A stretch of 6,378 nt of DNA from Nitrospirales bacterium (GCA_013817135.1 JACDDF010000138.1:1-6378), one strand, 5' to 3'; numbered from the stretch's first letter, positions 1 to 5,976 are shown. The notes: generated by a model from the letters alone, not told the origin. Numbers and translations are program-made.

Positions 1-2
1 CG

Positions 3-1373
3 GATGTGCATCCCGGACCGGTGATTACCATGTATGAGTTTGCTCCCGGTCCCGGCATCAAGGTCGCCCGCATTGTGAATTTGGCTGATGATCTGGCCAT
101 GGCCTTAAAAGCCCTAAAAGTTCGGGTGGTGGCTCCTCTCCCAGGAAAATCCACAGTTGGGATTGAAGTGCCGAATCCTCAACGGGAAACGGTTGGTTTG
201 AAAGAAATGTTGACATCGGAGGCCTTCACGCGGGCCCGCTCAAAGCTGGCCTTGGCCTTGGGGAAAGATATCTTTGGGCGACCGGTGGTGACGGATCTCC
301 GAACCATGCCTCATTTGTTGGTTGCGGGTGCTACGGGGTCAGGAAAAAGTGTGGGGCTGAACTGCCTGTTATTGAATATCCTCTTTACCGCGCATCCCGA
401 TGAAGTGAAGCTCCTATTAATCGATCCCAAAGTGTTGGAATTGCAGGTGTATGATGGGATTCCCCACCTCATTCGCCCCGTCATCACGAATCCCAAAGAG
501 GCGGCTCGCGGGCTTGGGTGGGTAGTACAAGAAATGGAGAGGCGCTACCAGGTATTAGCGGAATTGGGAGTTCGAAATATTGATGCCTATAATAAAAAAA
601 TTACCGACTCTCAGGAGACGGGTTCTCCACTTCGGACCGTGAAGAAGTTGAGCAAGGGCCAATCGATGAATGTGGAGGAAGGGGTTCCATTGTTGGAGTC
701 TTCACAAGAAGAGCGGGTTCTGTTGCCCTACATCGTGGTGGTCATTGATGAGTTTGCCGATCTGATTATGGTGGCTCCTAAGGATATTGAGGATCGCATT
801 GCCCGACTCGCCCAGATGGCCCGTGCGTCAGGTATTCATCTCGTCTTGGCCACGCAAAGACCATCAGTTGATGTCGTAACTGGGCTGATAAAAGCCAATT
901 TTCCAGCACGTATCGCTTATCAGGTTTCTTCCAAGATTGATTCCCGGACCATTTTGGATGCGAATGGAGCAGAAAGTCTTTTGGGAAAAGGTGATATGCT
1001 GTTTTTATCATCTGGCACCGGCGGAATTAACAGGCTGCACGGTCCCTATGTCTCAGATGAGGAAGTGCGTGGGGTAGTTGAATGGGTGAAATCCCAAGCC
1101 ACCCCCGTCTATGACCCGGTGGCTTTGGAGTCCGTGCAAGAACCCGCGGTGGATGAACAGGAGCGCGATGAGACCTATGAGCGGGCCAGAGAATTGGTGA
1201 TGACCACAGGGCAAGGCTCAGCCTCGTTTATTCAGCGTCGCTTACGGGTGGGGTATCCACGAGCAGCCCGGATGATTGAGCAAATGGAGGAGGAAGGCCT
1301 GGTGAGTGCCCCAGGGCGTGATGGGAGACGAGAGGTTCTCGCTCGAAGTACGGCCATTGCGGAGATAGGATGA
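3..1373 (+). CDS. ftsK: DNA translocase FtsK/SpoIIIE family, C-terminal motor and gamma domains (5' partial)
   Basis: Hexameric ATP-driven DNA pump that, at the division septum, moves chromosome termini and directs XerCD dimer resolution. The reading frame is open to the left edge, so the N-terminal membrane helices and linker lie outside the window. Counting from the GTG codon at 6, the family-typical PGPVIT segment comes first (alpha domain), the Walker A motif GATGSGKS is at about residues 108-115, LLIDPKVLEL at 137-146, and the Walker B VVVIDEFADL at 244-253. ATQRPSVDVVTGLIKANFP (282-300) and SSKIDSRTILD follow, both near-invariant in FtsK. The C-terminal part from about residue 386, with GQGSASFIQRRLRVGYPRAA, matches the winged-helix gamma domain that reads KOPS-type polarity sequences. 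A charged stretch at about 198-238 between the Walker motifs is variable in the family. The stop codon overlaps the lolA start. Family assignment is very secure. Confidence 0.97.
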   Translation, partial: DVHPGPVITMYEFAPGPGIKVARIVNLADDLAMALKALKVRVVAPLPGKSTVGIEVPNPQRETVGLKEMLTSEAFTRARSKLALALGKDIFGRPVVTDLRTMPHLLVAGATGSGKSVGLNCLLLNILFTAHPDEVKLLLIDPKVLELQVYDGIPHLIRPVITNPKEAARGLGWVVQEMERRYQVLAELGVRNIDAYNKKITDSQETGSPLRTVKKLSKGQSMNVEEGVPLLESSQEERVLLPYIVVVIDEFADLIMVAPKDIEDRIARLAQMARASGIHLVLATQRPSVDVVTGLIKANFPARIAYQVSSKIDSRTILDANGAESLLGKGDMLFLSSGTGGINRLHGPYVSDEEVRGVVEWVKSQATPVYDPVALESVQEPAVDEQERDETYERARELVMTTGQGSASFIQRRLRVGYPRAARMIEQMEEEGLVSAPGRDGRREVLARSTAIAEIG

Positions 1374-2068
1374 TGCCACTGCTGTTCCTGCGAGGTGCCC
1401 TCTTTCTAGTCATCGTTTGCTTTGTAATGATGCCTTCATCCGATACCTCGGCCGCCTCCGCTTCTGCTTCCGTCATGGAGGATATCGTTGGGAAAGTTGA
1501 TGCTCGTTATGCTCAGACCAAAGATTTGCAAGCCGACTTTGTCCAGGAAACCATTCTTGAGGGATTTACGACCGGGTTTACGTCTTCGGGGCGGCTCTAT
1601 TTAAAAAAACCTGGATTGCTTCGATGGGATTATCTTCACCCATCGGAGGAGCAGATTTATGTGGATGGTGATCAGGTGATGATGTATGTCCCTGAGCATC
1701 AGCAGGTGGTCAAAGGGGCGCTTACGCAAATGGCCGCGTCCAAGGGTCCTCTAGCTCTTCTTCAGGGGGCAGGAAATCTTTCTCAGCAATTTACGATTCT
1801 GGAATCCACAGATGGCTCGAAAGATGCGGGAAAGTTCCCGAGTCTCACCCTGGTCCCTAAACCTGTTGGCCAAACCCCTCCAACTATCAAGAAAATTGTC
1901 CTCAAACTCTTTCCTGATACGTATTTTATTCAGGGTATTACCTTGTTTGAGGTGAGCGGGAATATCTCCCGTGTGATGTTTGACCACATTCAAGCGAATA
2001 CGGGTCTTTCATCCAGTCAGCTTACCTTCGATGTTCCGCCGGATGTCGTGGTGGTCGAACTGCCCTGA
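1370..2068 (+). CDS. lolA: Outer membrane lipoprotein carrier protein LolA
   Basis: Periplasmic chaperone that accepts mature lipoproteins from the LolCDE exporter in the inner membrane and passes them to the outer membrane. The 232-residue product begins with a signal peptide (hydrophobic residues 3-20; likely cleavage near the Thr-Ser-Ala-Ala around 26-29). The mature part has the LolA signature: a helix with LQADFVQET (53-61), then SGRLYLKKPGLLRWDY (73-88), where the Arg-Trp-Asp/Glu-Tyr strand is diagnostic, then the hydrophobic barrel strands IYVDGDQVMMYVPEHQQVV (96-114). Length is a little above the usual 200 or so because of the leader and a loop near 145-172. ATG at 1370 overlaps the ftsK stop as ATGA, with GGAG at 1361-1364 five bases upstream, so translational coupling is likely. 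A second ATG at 1373 is possible. An ftsK-lolA order is common in bacteria, which supports the call. Confidence 0.93.
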   Translation: MMPLLFLRGALFLVIVCFVMMPSSDTSAASASASVMEDIVGKVDARYAQTKDLQADFVQETILEGFTTGFTSSGRLYLKKPGLLRWDYLHPSEEQIYVDGDQVMMYVPEHQQVVKGALTQMAASKGPLALLQGAGNLSQQFTILESTDGSKDAGKFPSLTLVPKPVGQTPPTIKKIVLKLFPDTYFIQGITLFEVSGNISRVMFDHIQANTGLSSSQLTFDVPPDVVVVELP

Positions 2069-2115
2069 TTTCAACATTCAGGTCTGTCGTTTTAGATGGT
2101 GTTCTCTGATAAGGA

Positions 2116-2123
2116 AAAGGTGG
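2116..2123 (+). promoter_or_regulatory. Ribosome binding site deciding the receiver gene start
   Basis: AAAGGTGG ends six bases before the ATG at 2130. The longest open frame could start at 1980, inside lolA, but its first 50 residues look like read-through of lolA in another frame, and they precede the conserved start of a receiver fold (ERILVVDDD). The Shine-Dalgarno match settles the start at 2130. Confidence 0.7.
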
Positions 2124-2129
2124 AAAGAA

Positions 2130-2606
2130 ATGGCTGAGCGCATCTTGGTTGTGGATGACGACAAGGGAGTTCGGGAGGCCTTGTCAGAGTTCTTGATATC
2201 GTTGGGTTATACCGTCGTGATGGCCGAAAATGGTGAAGAGGCATTGAATCAATATCGTAAGGGTGACTTTGACGTGATTATGGCGGATTTGATTATGCCC
2301 AATATGGATGGAATGGAGTTGTTGAGGCGTATCCGTGACGTCAAAAATGATGAGGTGATTTTCCTGATGATCACTGGGCATCCCTCTATTGGGACAGCTG
2401 TGGAGGCTATTAATCGTGGAGCCGATGATTATATTACCAAACCCTTCCATCTCGAGGACGTAAGGTTGCGGGTAACGAAAGCGTTGGAAAAGCAAACCTT
2501 AAAAGGCCGCTTAAAAACAGCCCAAGGCCTGGCCTGGGGTTTAATGTTGTCCATTCCGCTTTGGCTCTTGTTGGGAATCATTCTGGTTATCTTGTTTAAA
2601 GGATAA
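2130..2606 (+). CDS. Response regulator receiver domain with C-terminal transmembrane helix
   Basis: A 158-residue CheY-like receiver that would accept a phosphoryl group from a histidine kinase. The acidic pocket is D9-D10-D11 (VVDDD), the phosphoacceptor is D53 (MADLIMPNMDG), the switch Thr is T82 (MITGHPS), the aromatic switch is Y101, and the conserved Lys is K104 (TKPF). All catalytic positions are intact. The receiver ends near residue 121; a basic linker (KQTLKGRLK) leads into a hydrophobic stretch of about 22 residues (133-155, ending LLLGIILVILF) and the final KG. There is no DNA-binding, GGDEF or ATPase output domain. The helix probably tethers the receiver to the inner membrane with the domain in the cytoplasm, given the positive charges just before it. 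No sensor kinase is present in the window. The receiver call is secure; membrane anchoring is inferred from hydrophobicity alone. Confidence 0.92.
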   Translation: MAERILVVDDDKGVREALSEFLISLGYTVVMAENGEEALNQYRKGDFDVIMADLIMPNMDGMELLRRIRDVKNDEVIFLMITGHPSIGTAVEAINRGADDYITKPFHLEDVRLRVTKALEKQTLKGRLKTAQGLAWGLMLSIPLWLLLGIILVILFKG

Positions 2607-2665
2607 GTAATTCTTGCCTCCAGTGGTTCTTGTGTGGTCATTGCTCAATCTCCAATCCCAAATTC

Positions 2666-3244
2666 ATGGTGAGCCTGTTATCGTGGTTCATGCGGGTTTT
2701 GCTCTGGATTCTTGGTATTGTAGCGTTCAGTGCAAGTTCTCTTCAGGCCATTAACGGCTACATCACTGAAGATCCCACCAAAATTTTGCAGAAATATCTT
2801 TCCCTAGATAAAAAAGGCGTTCGGTTAGAGGCGCATTCCTGGCAGGTGGTGAGGCCCTTTGTGGCTTGGCTGGAAGAACCGGTCTGGGGGCAAGTGGTTG
2901 TGATTTCTCGATATGAGGTTGTGGATGACGTGTCGCAATGGGAAATTCTTGGTGTGCTAGAGGCCAAAATTCCCGTGATCTTCGAGGTGTTAGGAACAAT
3001 GCATTGGGAACGCGTAACGTATGTGACCAATCCACACCGTGAAATACAATATTTTCATTTGAAGGCGGTTGAGGACCGGTGGCAAATTGTTGGGCCTCAA
3101 TTGCCTCCACATGTGGGCCGTCAACGTCTGGTGGACTTTGTTCGTTGGGCGGAGTTAAATGAATCTGAGCCGGAGAGAAAAGTTTATTTTAATTCTTTAA
3201 TACAACAAATAGAACTTAATAATGAGAAAGATGTGCAGAAATGA
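2666..3244 (+). CDS. Exported protein of unknown function
   Basis: I do not recognise this family. From ATG 2666 the product is 192 residues with a clear signal peptide: hydrophobic core at about 10-25 and probable cleavage after SSLQA (residue 28), so the mature protein is likely periplasmic. The mature part is a mix of amphipathic strands rich in Trp, Val and Glu, including WGQVVVISRYEVV and IQYFHLKAVEDRWQIVGPQL. The latter pattern (a strand, a short turn, then RWqIvgP) recalls small NTF2-like/SnoaL-type alpha+beta barrels, but this is only a resemblance. A basic-acidic tail (ESEPERK, EKDVQK) closes it. The start is uncertain: TTG 2630, ATG 2666 and ATG 2690 are all in frame, and none has a strong ribosome site; ATG 2690 would give the shortest, neatest signal peptide. 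The stop overlaps the gph start by ATGA, implying coupled translation. Confidence 0.75.
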   Translation: MVSLLSWFMRVLLWILGIVAFSASSLQAINGYITEDPTKILQKYLSLDKKGVRLEAHSWQVVRPFVAWLEEPVWGQVVVISRYEVVDDVSQWEILGVLEAKIPVIFEVLGTMHWERVTYVTNPHREIQYFHLKAVEDRWQIVGPQLPPHVGRQRLVDFVRWAELNESEPERKVYFNSLIQQIELNNEKDVQK

Positions 3245-3888
3245 CGAACTGGCGTGCGGAAGTGTTGTTCTTTGACTTTGACGGAACTTTGATCGATTCG
3301 AAAGTAGATATTGCCACATCGGTAAATCTGACCCTAAGGGATTTGGGGTTGACCTTGCGATCGCGGGAAGAAATCTTTAGTTTTGTGGGCGATGGGGTGA
3401 AGCGGTTATTGCGGTTATCGGTGGGGGAAGAAAATTGTGGTCAATATGAAAAAGCCTTGGAGATTTTCCGAAAACATTATTTAGAGCATTGCGTGGAAAC
3501 CACACGGTTTTATCCTGGGATATGGGAAGTGCTCCATCACTATCAGGACCGCAGGAAAGCCATTGTGACCAACAAGTCCTTAGAGTATACCCTTTCAATT
3601 GTGGATGGGTTACATGCACAGGATCTCTTTCATCATGTGGAAGCTCCTCGGGATACGATGGAATTGAAGCCAGAGCCCGTGATGTTACTGCGAGCACTTG
3701 AGGGATTGGGCGTTGATCCATCTGAAACGGTGATGATTGGGGATAGTACGAATGATGTTCGGGCAGCTCAGGCCGCAGGCATACGAGCTTGTGCTGTCGG
3801 CTATGGTTATGGGAACCGAGAAAAAGTTGCAGCATTACGGCCTGATTTTTATTGTGAAAATCCGAAAGATCTTCTTGGCTTGTTTTAA
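3241..3888 (+). CDS. gph: HAD-superfamily phosphatase, probable phosphoglycolate phosphatase
   Basis: Cytoplasmic hydrolase of the Gph/PGP branch, which removes phosphate from 2-phosphoglycolate arising from DNA-end repair or oxygenase side reactions. The 215-residue length is normal for the family. Motif I is FDFDGTLIDS with nucleophile D12 and acid/base D14; motif II is AIVTNK (Thr110); motif III is the Lys of LKPEP (K143); motif IV is GDSTNDVRAA with D168 and D172 for Mg2+. A helical C1-type cap lies between motifs I and II (about 20-90). AVGYGYG near 185-191 is typical of Gph. Related HADs include pyrophosphatase PpaX and beta-phosphoglucomutase; the substrate cannot be fixed from sequence alone. 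ATG 3241 overlaps the preceding stop; GAGAAAG upstream is a modest ribosome site. Confidence 0.88.
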   Translation: MTNWRAEVLFFDFDGTLIDSKVDIATSVNLTLRDLGLTLRSREEIFSFVGDGVKRLLRLSVGEENCGQYEKALEIFRKHYLEHCVETTRFYPGIWEVLHHYQDRRKAIVTNKSLEYTLSIVDGLHAQDLFHHVEAPRDTMELKPEPVMLLRALEGLGVDPSETVMIGDSTNDVRAAQAAGIRACAVGYGYGNREKVAALRPDFYCENPKDLLGLF

Positions 3889-3917
3889 TTACTCCCACCT
3901 CTGTTTCATTTTCTTCG

Positions 3918-3950
3918 ACTGACGACAGCCGTCAAAAGGGTACTGACGAC
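3918..3950. repeat. Short direct and inverted TGACG repeats after gph
   Basis: ACTGACGAC occurs at 3918-3926 and again at 3942-3950, and CGTCA at 3930-3934 lies between them, so the middle copy could pair with either side as a 5-bp stem (loops of 5 or 9 bases). The sequence after the second hairpin, GGGATTTTT, is only weakly terminator-like. It could be a poor gph terminator, a protein site, or chance. Confidence 0.3.
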
Positions 3951-3966
3951 CACGGGATTTTTCTAG

Positions 3967-3996
3967 TTGTGGCTAACCCAGTAATTCTTTTATGAT
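3967..3996 (+). promoter_or_regulatory. Candidate sigma70-type promoter for thrH
   Basis: TTGTGG at 3967-3972 (three of six consensus bases) and TATGAT at 3991-3996 (five of six) are 18 bp apart. Transcription would begin near 4003, giving a leader of about 55 bases before thrH. The 169-bp gap after gph makes a separate promoter reasonable. Judged by eye only. Confidence 0.4.
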
Positions 3997-4057
3997 CCTT
4001 TGAGATTTTTGATGGCTTTTAACATTTTTTGAAATTTTTTTACGAGAAGAGGTCTTG

Positions 4058-4678
4058 ATGGCGCAACCGGTTGTCACCTGTTTGGATATGGAAGGGGTGT
4101 TATTTCCTGAGATCTGGCTAGCTTTGGCGGATAAAGTTGGCATACAAGAGCTACGTCTGACCACCAGGGATGTTGCGGATTATGATGTCTTGATGAAAAA
4201 ACGGCTGGAAGTTCTGAAGGCGCATCGCATTACTCTTCGGGATATTCAGGATGTTGCCAGTGCGATTTCTCCCCTCCCTGGAGTTCCTGATTTTATTGCG
4301 TGGTTACGCGAACGCTGCCAAATTATTATATTGTCGGACACGTATTATGAATTTGTAGGGTCACTCATGAAGAAACTCCAATTCCCTACGATTTTTTGCC
4401 ATACATTGGGAGTTGATTCCCATGGGTTTATCACAGATTACTTCTTACGCCAACCTGATCAAAAGCGACATGCCGTTAGTGCGATGAAGGGTATCGGGTT
4501 CCGGGTATTGGCGGGAGGAGATTCCTATAATGATGTTTCAATGATAAAGGAGGCCGACGCCGGAATTTTTTTCTGTCCTCCTGATTCGATTATACAGGAA
4601 TTTCCCCAATTCCCTGTAGCTCGTTCATATGCAGAATTCCAGGAACATCTTAGTCGGGCAGGCGGCTTCTCTTCTTGA
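4058..4678 (+). CDS. thrH: ThrH-type phosphoserine phosphatase / homoserine phosphotransferase
   Basis: HAD-fold enzyme. In Pseudomonas aeruginosa, ThrH dephosphorylates phosphoserine and can transfer the phosphate to homoserine, linking serine and threonine synthesis. The 206-residue product matches that protein closely by memory: CLDMEGVLFPEIW (8-20), TTRDVADYDVLMKKRL (35-50), IILSDTYYEF (90-99), GGDSYNDVSMI (153-163) and the C-terminal REFPQFP-like EFPQFP (181-186). The first motif is DxE (D10, E12), not DxD; Glu there is the ThrH/SerB hallmark rather than a defect. S93 is motif II, D155 and D159 are motif IV metal ligands. ATG 4058 has AAGAGG five bases upstream and is preferred to the in-frame TTG at 4055. 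It likely supplies the last step of serine biosynthesis in this organism; phosphotransfer to homoserine is uncertain. Confidence 0.93.
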   Translation: MAQPVVTCLDMEGVLFPEIWLALADKVGIQELRLTTRDVADYDVLMKKRLEVLKAHRITLRDIQDVASAISPLPGVPDFIAWLRERCQIIILSDTYYEFVGSLMKKLQFPTIFCHTLGVDSHGFITDYFLRQPDQKRHAVSAMKGIGFRVLAGGDSYNDVSMIKEADAGIFFCPPDSIIQEFPQFPVARSYAEFQEHLSRAGGFSS

Positions 4679-4759
4679 CATGGTCATGCTGATGTAGGTT
4701 TGAATTCCTTTCCTCCTTTTTTCGTTAAAGAGGTATCTGACTGATGCCAAAATATATGG

Positions 4760-4782
4760 AAAGTTTTCTGAGCGGAAACTTT
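4760..4782 (+). terminator. A+T-rich hairpin downstream of thrH, weak terminator candidate
   Basis: AAAGTTTTC (4760-4768) pairs with GGAAACTTT (4774-4782) as a 9-bp stem with one G-U pair and a five-base loop TGAGC. It lies about 80 bases after the thrH stop. The following sequence (GTTGCCTTTCCC) is only moderately T-rich, so intrinsic termination would be inefficient; it may be just a structured 3' end. Confidence 0.3.
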
Positions 4783-4904
4783 GTTGCCTTTCCCAATTGT
4801 ACTTGCTAGATGTATGCCGTTTTATAGGTGGCTGAGAAGAGTGTTGATGGTGAAGGGGAAAGGGAAAGGAAATCAAAAAGTCCATTTTGGAAAGAGATGT
4901 AATC

Positions 4905-4943
4905 CTCAGAAACTTGCCAGAAAATTTTTCTGGATCCTCTGAG
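4905..4943. repeat. Nested inverted repeat in the leader of the lipoprotein gene
   Basis: The inner arms CCAGAAAA (4917-4924) and TTTTCTGG (4926-4933) are perfectly complementary around a single T. Outer arms CTCAGA (4905-4910) and TCTGAG (4938-4943) are also perfectly complementary, leaving an internal loop of six bases on one side and four on the other. No T-run follows, so it is not an ordinary terminator. It ends about 60 bp before the ATG at 5003 and could be a leader RNA structure or an operator. Confidence 0.55.
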
Positions 4944-4988
4944 ACTGTTGGCTGCAAAGTTTTTATGCCAAGAGCACTGACAAACTTG

Positions 4989-4995
4989 AAAGGAG
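4989..4995 (+). promoter_or_regulatory. Strong ribosome binding site
   Basis: AAAGGAG sits seven bases before the ATG at 5003, the best Shine-Dalgarno match in the window, and fixes the start of the lipoprotein gene. Confidence 0.75.
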
Positions 4996-5002
4996 CATCT
5001 AC

Positions 5003-5755
5003 ATGAGGGTCTCTCGCATTCGCCTGTCTGTATTGGTAATGGTGTTTTTCTGCTTCTCTACCGTAACAGGCTGTCTTGGAAAACGGGATTGGCAATATCC
5101 CCCGGTTTCTACGGGGTCATTTTTGAACGAAAAAGCCGCCTCGCCAATCTCGGCCAAAGCCATTGTTCTTCCGTTAGAAGATTTGAGAGGAAATGAGGTA
5201 AAAGAGGAATATTGGAAAGCCGCTATTCCCCTGGTTCCCTATGGGGATACACAATATCAACGCCCTGAAACTGCGAAGAACCCCGAAGAGGTCGATGTCG
5301 TGAAGTTTGATCCGACTAATGATCTTGCTCAATCCATCGCTGCGGAATTAAATCATGCAGAAATTTTTTCCTCGGTCAATTTTGCCAAAGATGAAGGGCA
5401 ACAACCGGCAGATCTGGCCTTTCGAGGTCGTCTCCGTTCTACCGACTGGAGCCGGCGATTGTATTCGTATCTATTGGCACCCGTGGGAGTGGTTTTTTGG
5501 ATGTTAGGCCTTCCCATGAGTGAAACCACCACCGCTCTGGAGCTGGATCTTCGATTAACTCCCCTAAGTGATCCGTCGAAGGTGTTATGGAATATGACGA
5601 TGGAATTCGAAGGGAAGCAGCTCGATGGGCCATATTATGGTCTTGAGAATGCTGCCGAAAGTTATCCTGAGGCCCTACAAGAAGCCTTAAAACCCGCAAT
5701 TGTACATTTGATTGGCTTAGCCAACGAGGACCCCAACCGACTAATGCCACGCTAA
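5003..5755 (+). CDS. Putative outer membrane lipoprotein of unknown function
   Basis: I do not recognise a named family. The 250-residue product starts with a basic N-terminus (MRVSRIR), a hydrophobic core and the lipobox V-T-G-C with lipidation Cys at residue 24. Position +2 is Leu, so no Asp-type inner-membrane retention signal is visible and outer membrane sorting is expected through Lol. The mature part begins with a strand-like AIVLPLEDLRGNE (53-65), then DLAQSIAAELNHAEIFSSVNFA (107-128) and ADLAFRGRLRSTDW (136-149). This order (PLxDxRG strand, helix ending in an 'F-x-x-V' strand, 'ADxxxxGxL' strand) resembles small lipoproteins with a TolB-N/CsgG-like alpha+beta core, an inference from pattern only. 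A hydrophobic patch YLLAPVGVVFWMLGLP (156-171) could touch or insert in membrane. It stands alone between two intergenic gaps. Confidence 0.82.
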   Translation: MRVSRIRLSVLVMVFFCFSTVTGCLGKRDWQYPPVSTGSFLNEKAASPISAKAIVLPLEDLRGNEVKEEYWKAAIPLVPYGDTQYQRPETAKNPEEVDVVKFDPTNDLAQSIAAELNHAEIFSSVNFAKDEGQQPADLAFRGRLRSTDWSRRLYSYLLAPVGVVFWMLGLPMSETTTALELDLRLTPLSDPSKVLWNMTMEFEGKQLDGPYYGLENAAESYPEALQEALKPAIVHLIGLANEDPNRLMPR

Positions 5756-5795
5756 GTGATTGAAATTATTGGCATGTGAGGAATCGAGAAAAAAC

Positions 5796-5885
5796 ATGAA
5801 ATATCTGGTTGATATTTGGCAAGCAGAAGCTTATTTTAAGCTCCAGGAATTGAAAAAACGGCCGATAATGATTAGGAAACACTGA
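5796..5885 (+). CDS. Possible 29-residue small ORF, doubtful
   Basis: ATG 5796 to TGA 5885 encodes a short basic peptide beginning MKYLVDIWQAEAYF and ending in a Lys/Arg-rich tail. GAGGAA at 5778-5783 is about 12 bases upstream, too far for a good ribosome site, and GAGAA at 5786-5790 is a poor match. No known family. It could be a leader peptide for cutA, since the stop precedes the inverted repeat at 5894, or simply chance in an A+T-rich gap. Confidence 0.2.
   Translation: MKYLVDIWQAEAYFKLQELKKRPIMIRKH
5809..5837 (+). promoter_or_regulatory. Candidate sigma70-type promoter for cutA
   Basis: TTGATA at 5809-5814 (five of six consensus bases) and TATTTT at 5832-5837 (four of six) are separated by 17 bp. 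Transcription would start near 5844, giving a leader of about 130 bases that contains the nested palindrome at 5894-5941. It overlaps the doubtful small ORF, so the two are unlikely both to be used as drawn. Confidence 0.38.
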
Positions 5886-5893
5886 CATCTTGC

Positions 5894-5941
5894 AAGGACC
5901 TTCGTTGGCGTCTCTCATGAATTCATGAGATCTTTGTCCTT
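5894..5941. repeat. 18-bp perfect palindrome within a larger inverted repeat, upstream of cutA
   Basis: TCTCATGAATTCATGAGA at 5913-5930 is a perfect palindrome (as RNA, a 7-bp stem with an AATT loop). It is enclosed by AAGGAC (5894-5899) and its complement GTCCTT (5936-5941). The right end lies 35 bp before the cutA ATG. A perfect palindrome of this size suits a dimeric regulator; the outer arms suit a folded leader RNA. No T-run follows, so a simple terminator of the lipoprotein gene is less likely. Confidence 0.6.
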
Positions 5942-5976
5942 AAGTCTAGGTTTCAGGCGCTTGGTGCTATTTTTAA

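Larger units (their letters stand above)
4679..5002. other. 324-bp intergenic region without a convincing gene
   Basis: Between thrH and the lipoprotein gene I find no plausible coding frame; the long antisense open frame across it lacks any recognisable protein character and runs into both neighbours. It holds a purine-rich run (GGGGAAAGGGAAAGGAAA around 4855-4872), two inverted repeats listed separately, and a strong ribosome site at its right end. No good promoter is visible; TTGTAC (4797-4802) with TTTTAT 17 bp later is the best weak match. Confidence 0.5.

Noticed and set aside
198..1373. Possible unusual insertion between Walker A and B of FtsK
   Set aside because: A charged, variable segment before the PYIVVVIDEF strand is usual in FtsK proteins, so it is not a domain insertion.
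1980..2129. N-terminal extension of 50 residues on the receiver gene
   Set aside because: It overlaps lolA in another frame, has no receiver homology, and a strong ribosome site supports the ATG at 2130.
3377..3898. Antisense open frame of 173 codons opposite gph
   Set aside because: It is the mirror of a well-supported HAD gene whose motifs are all intact; the antisense product has no recognisable features.
4058..4678. Apparent loss of the second HAD aspartate in thrH (DxE instead of DxD)
   Set aside because: Glu at this place is normal for the ThrH/SerB branch, so it is not a broken active site.
4675..4680. Perfect TTGACA hexamer at the end of thrH
   Set aside because: No -10-like hexamer is found 16-18 bp downstream (GGTTTG, GTTTGA, TTTGAA), so it is not a convincing promoter.
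4625..5095. Antisense open frame of 156 codons spanning the thrH-lipoprotein gap
   Set aside because: It overlaps both flanking genes, has no recognisable motif or fold-like composition, and no ribosome site stood out; the overlaps are with well-supported genes.
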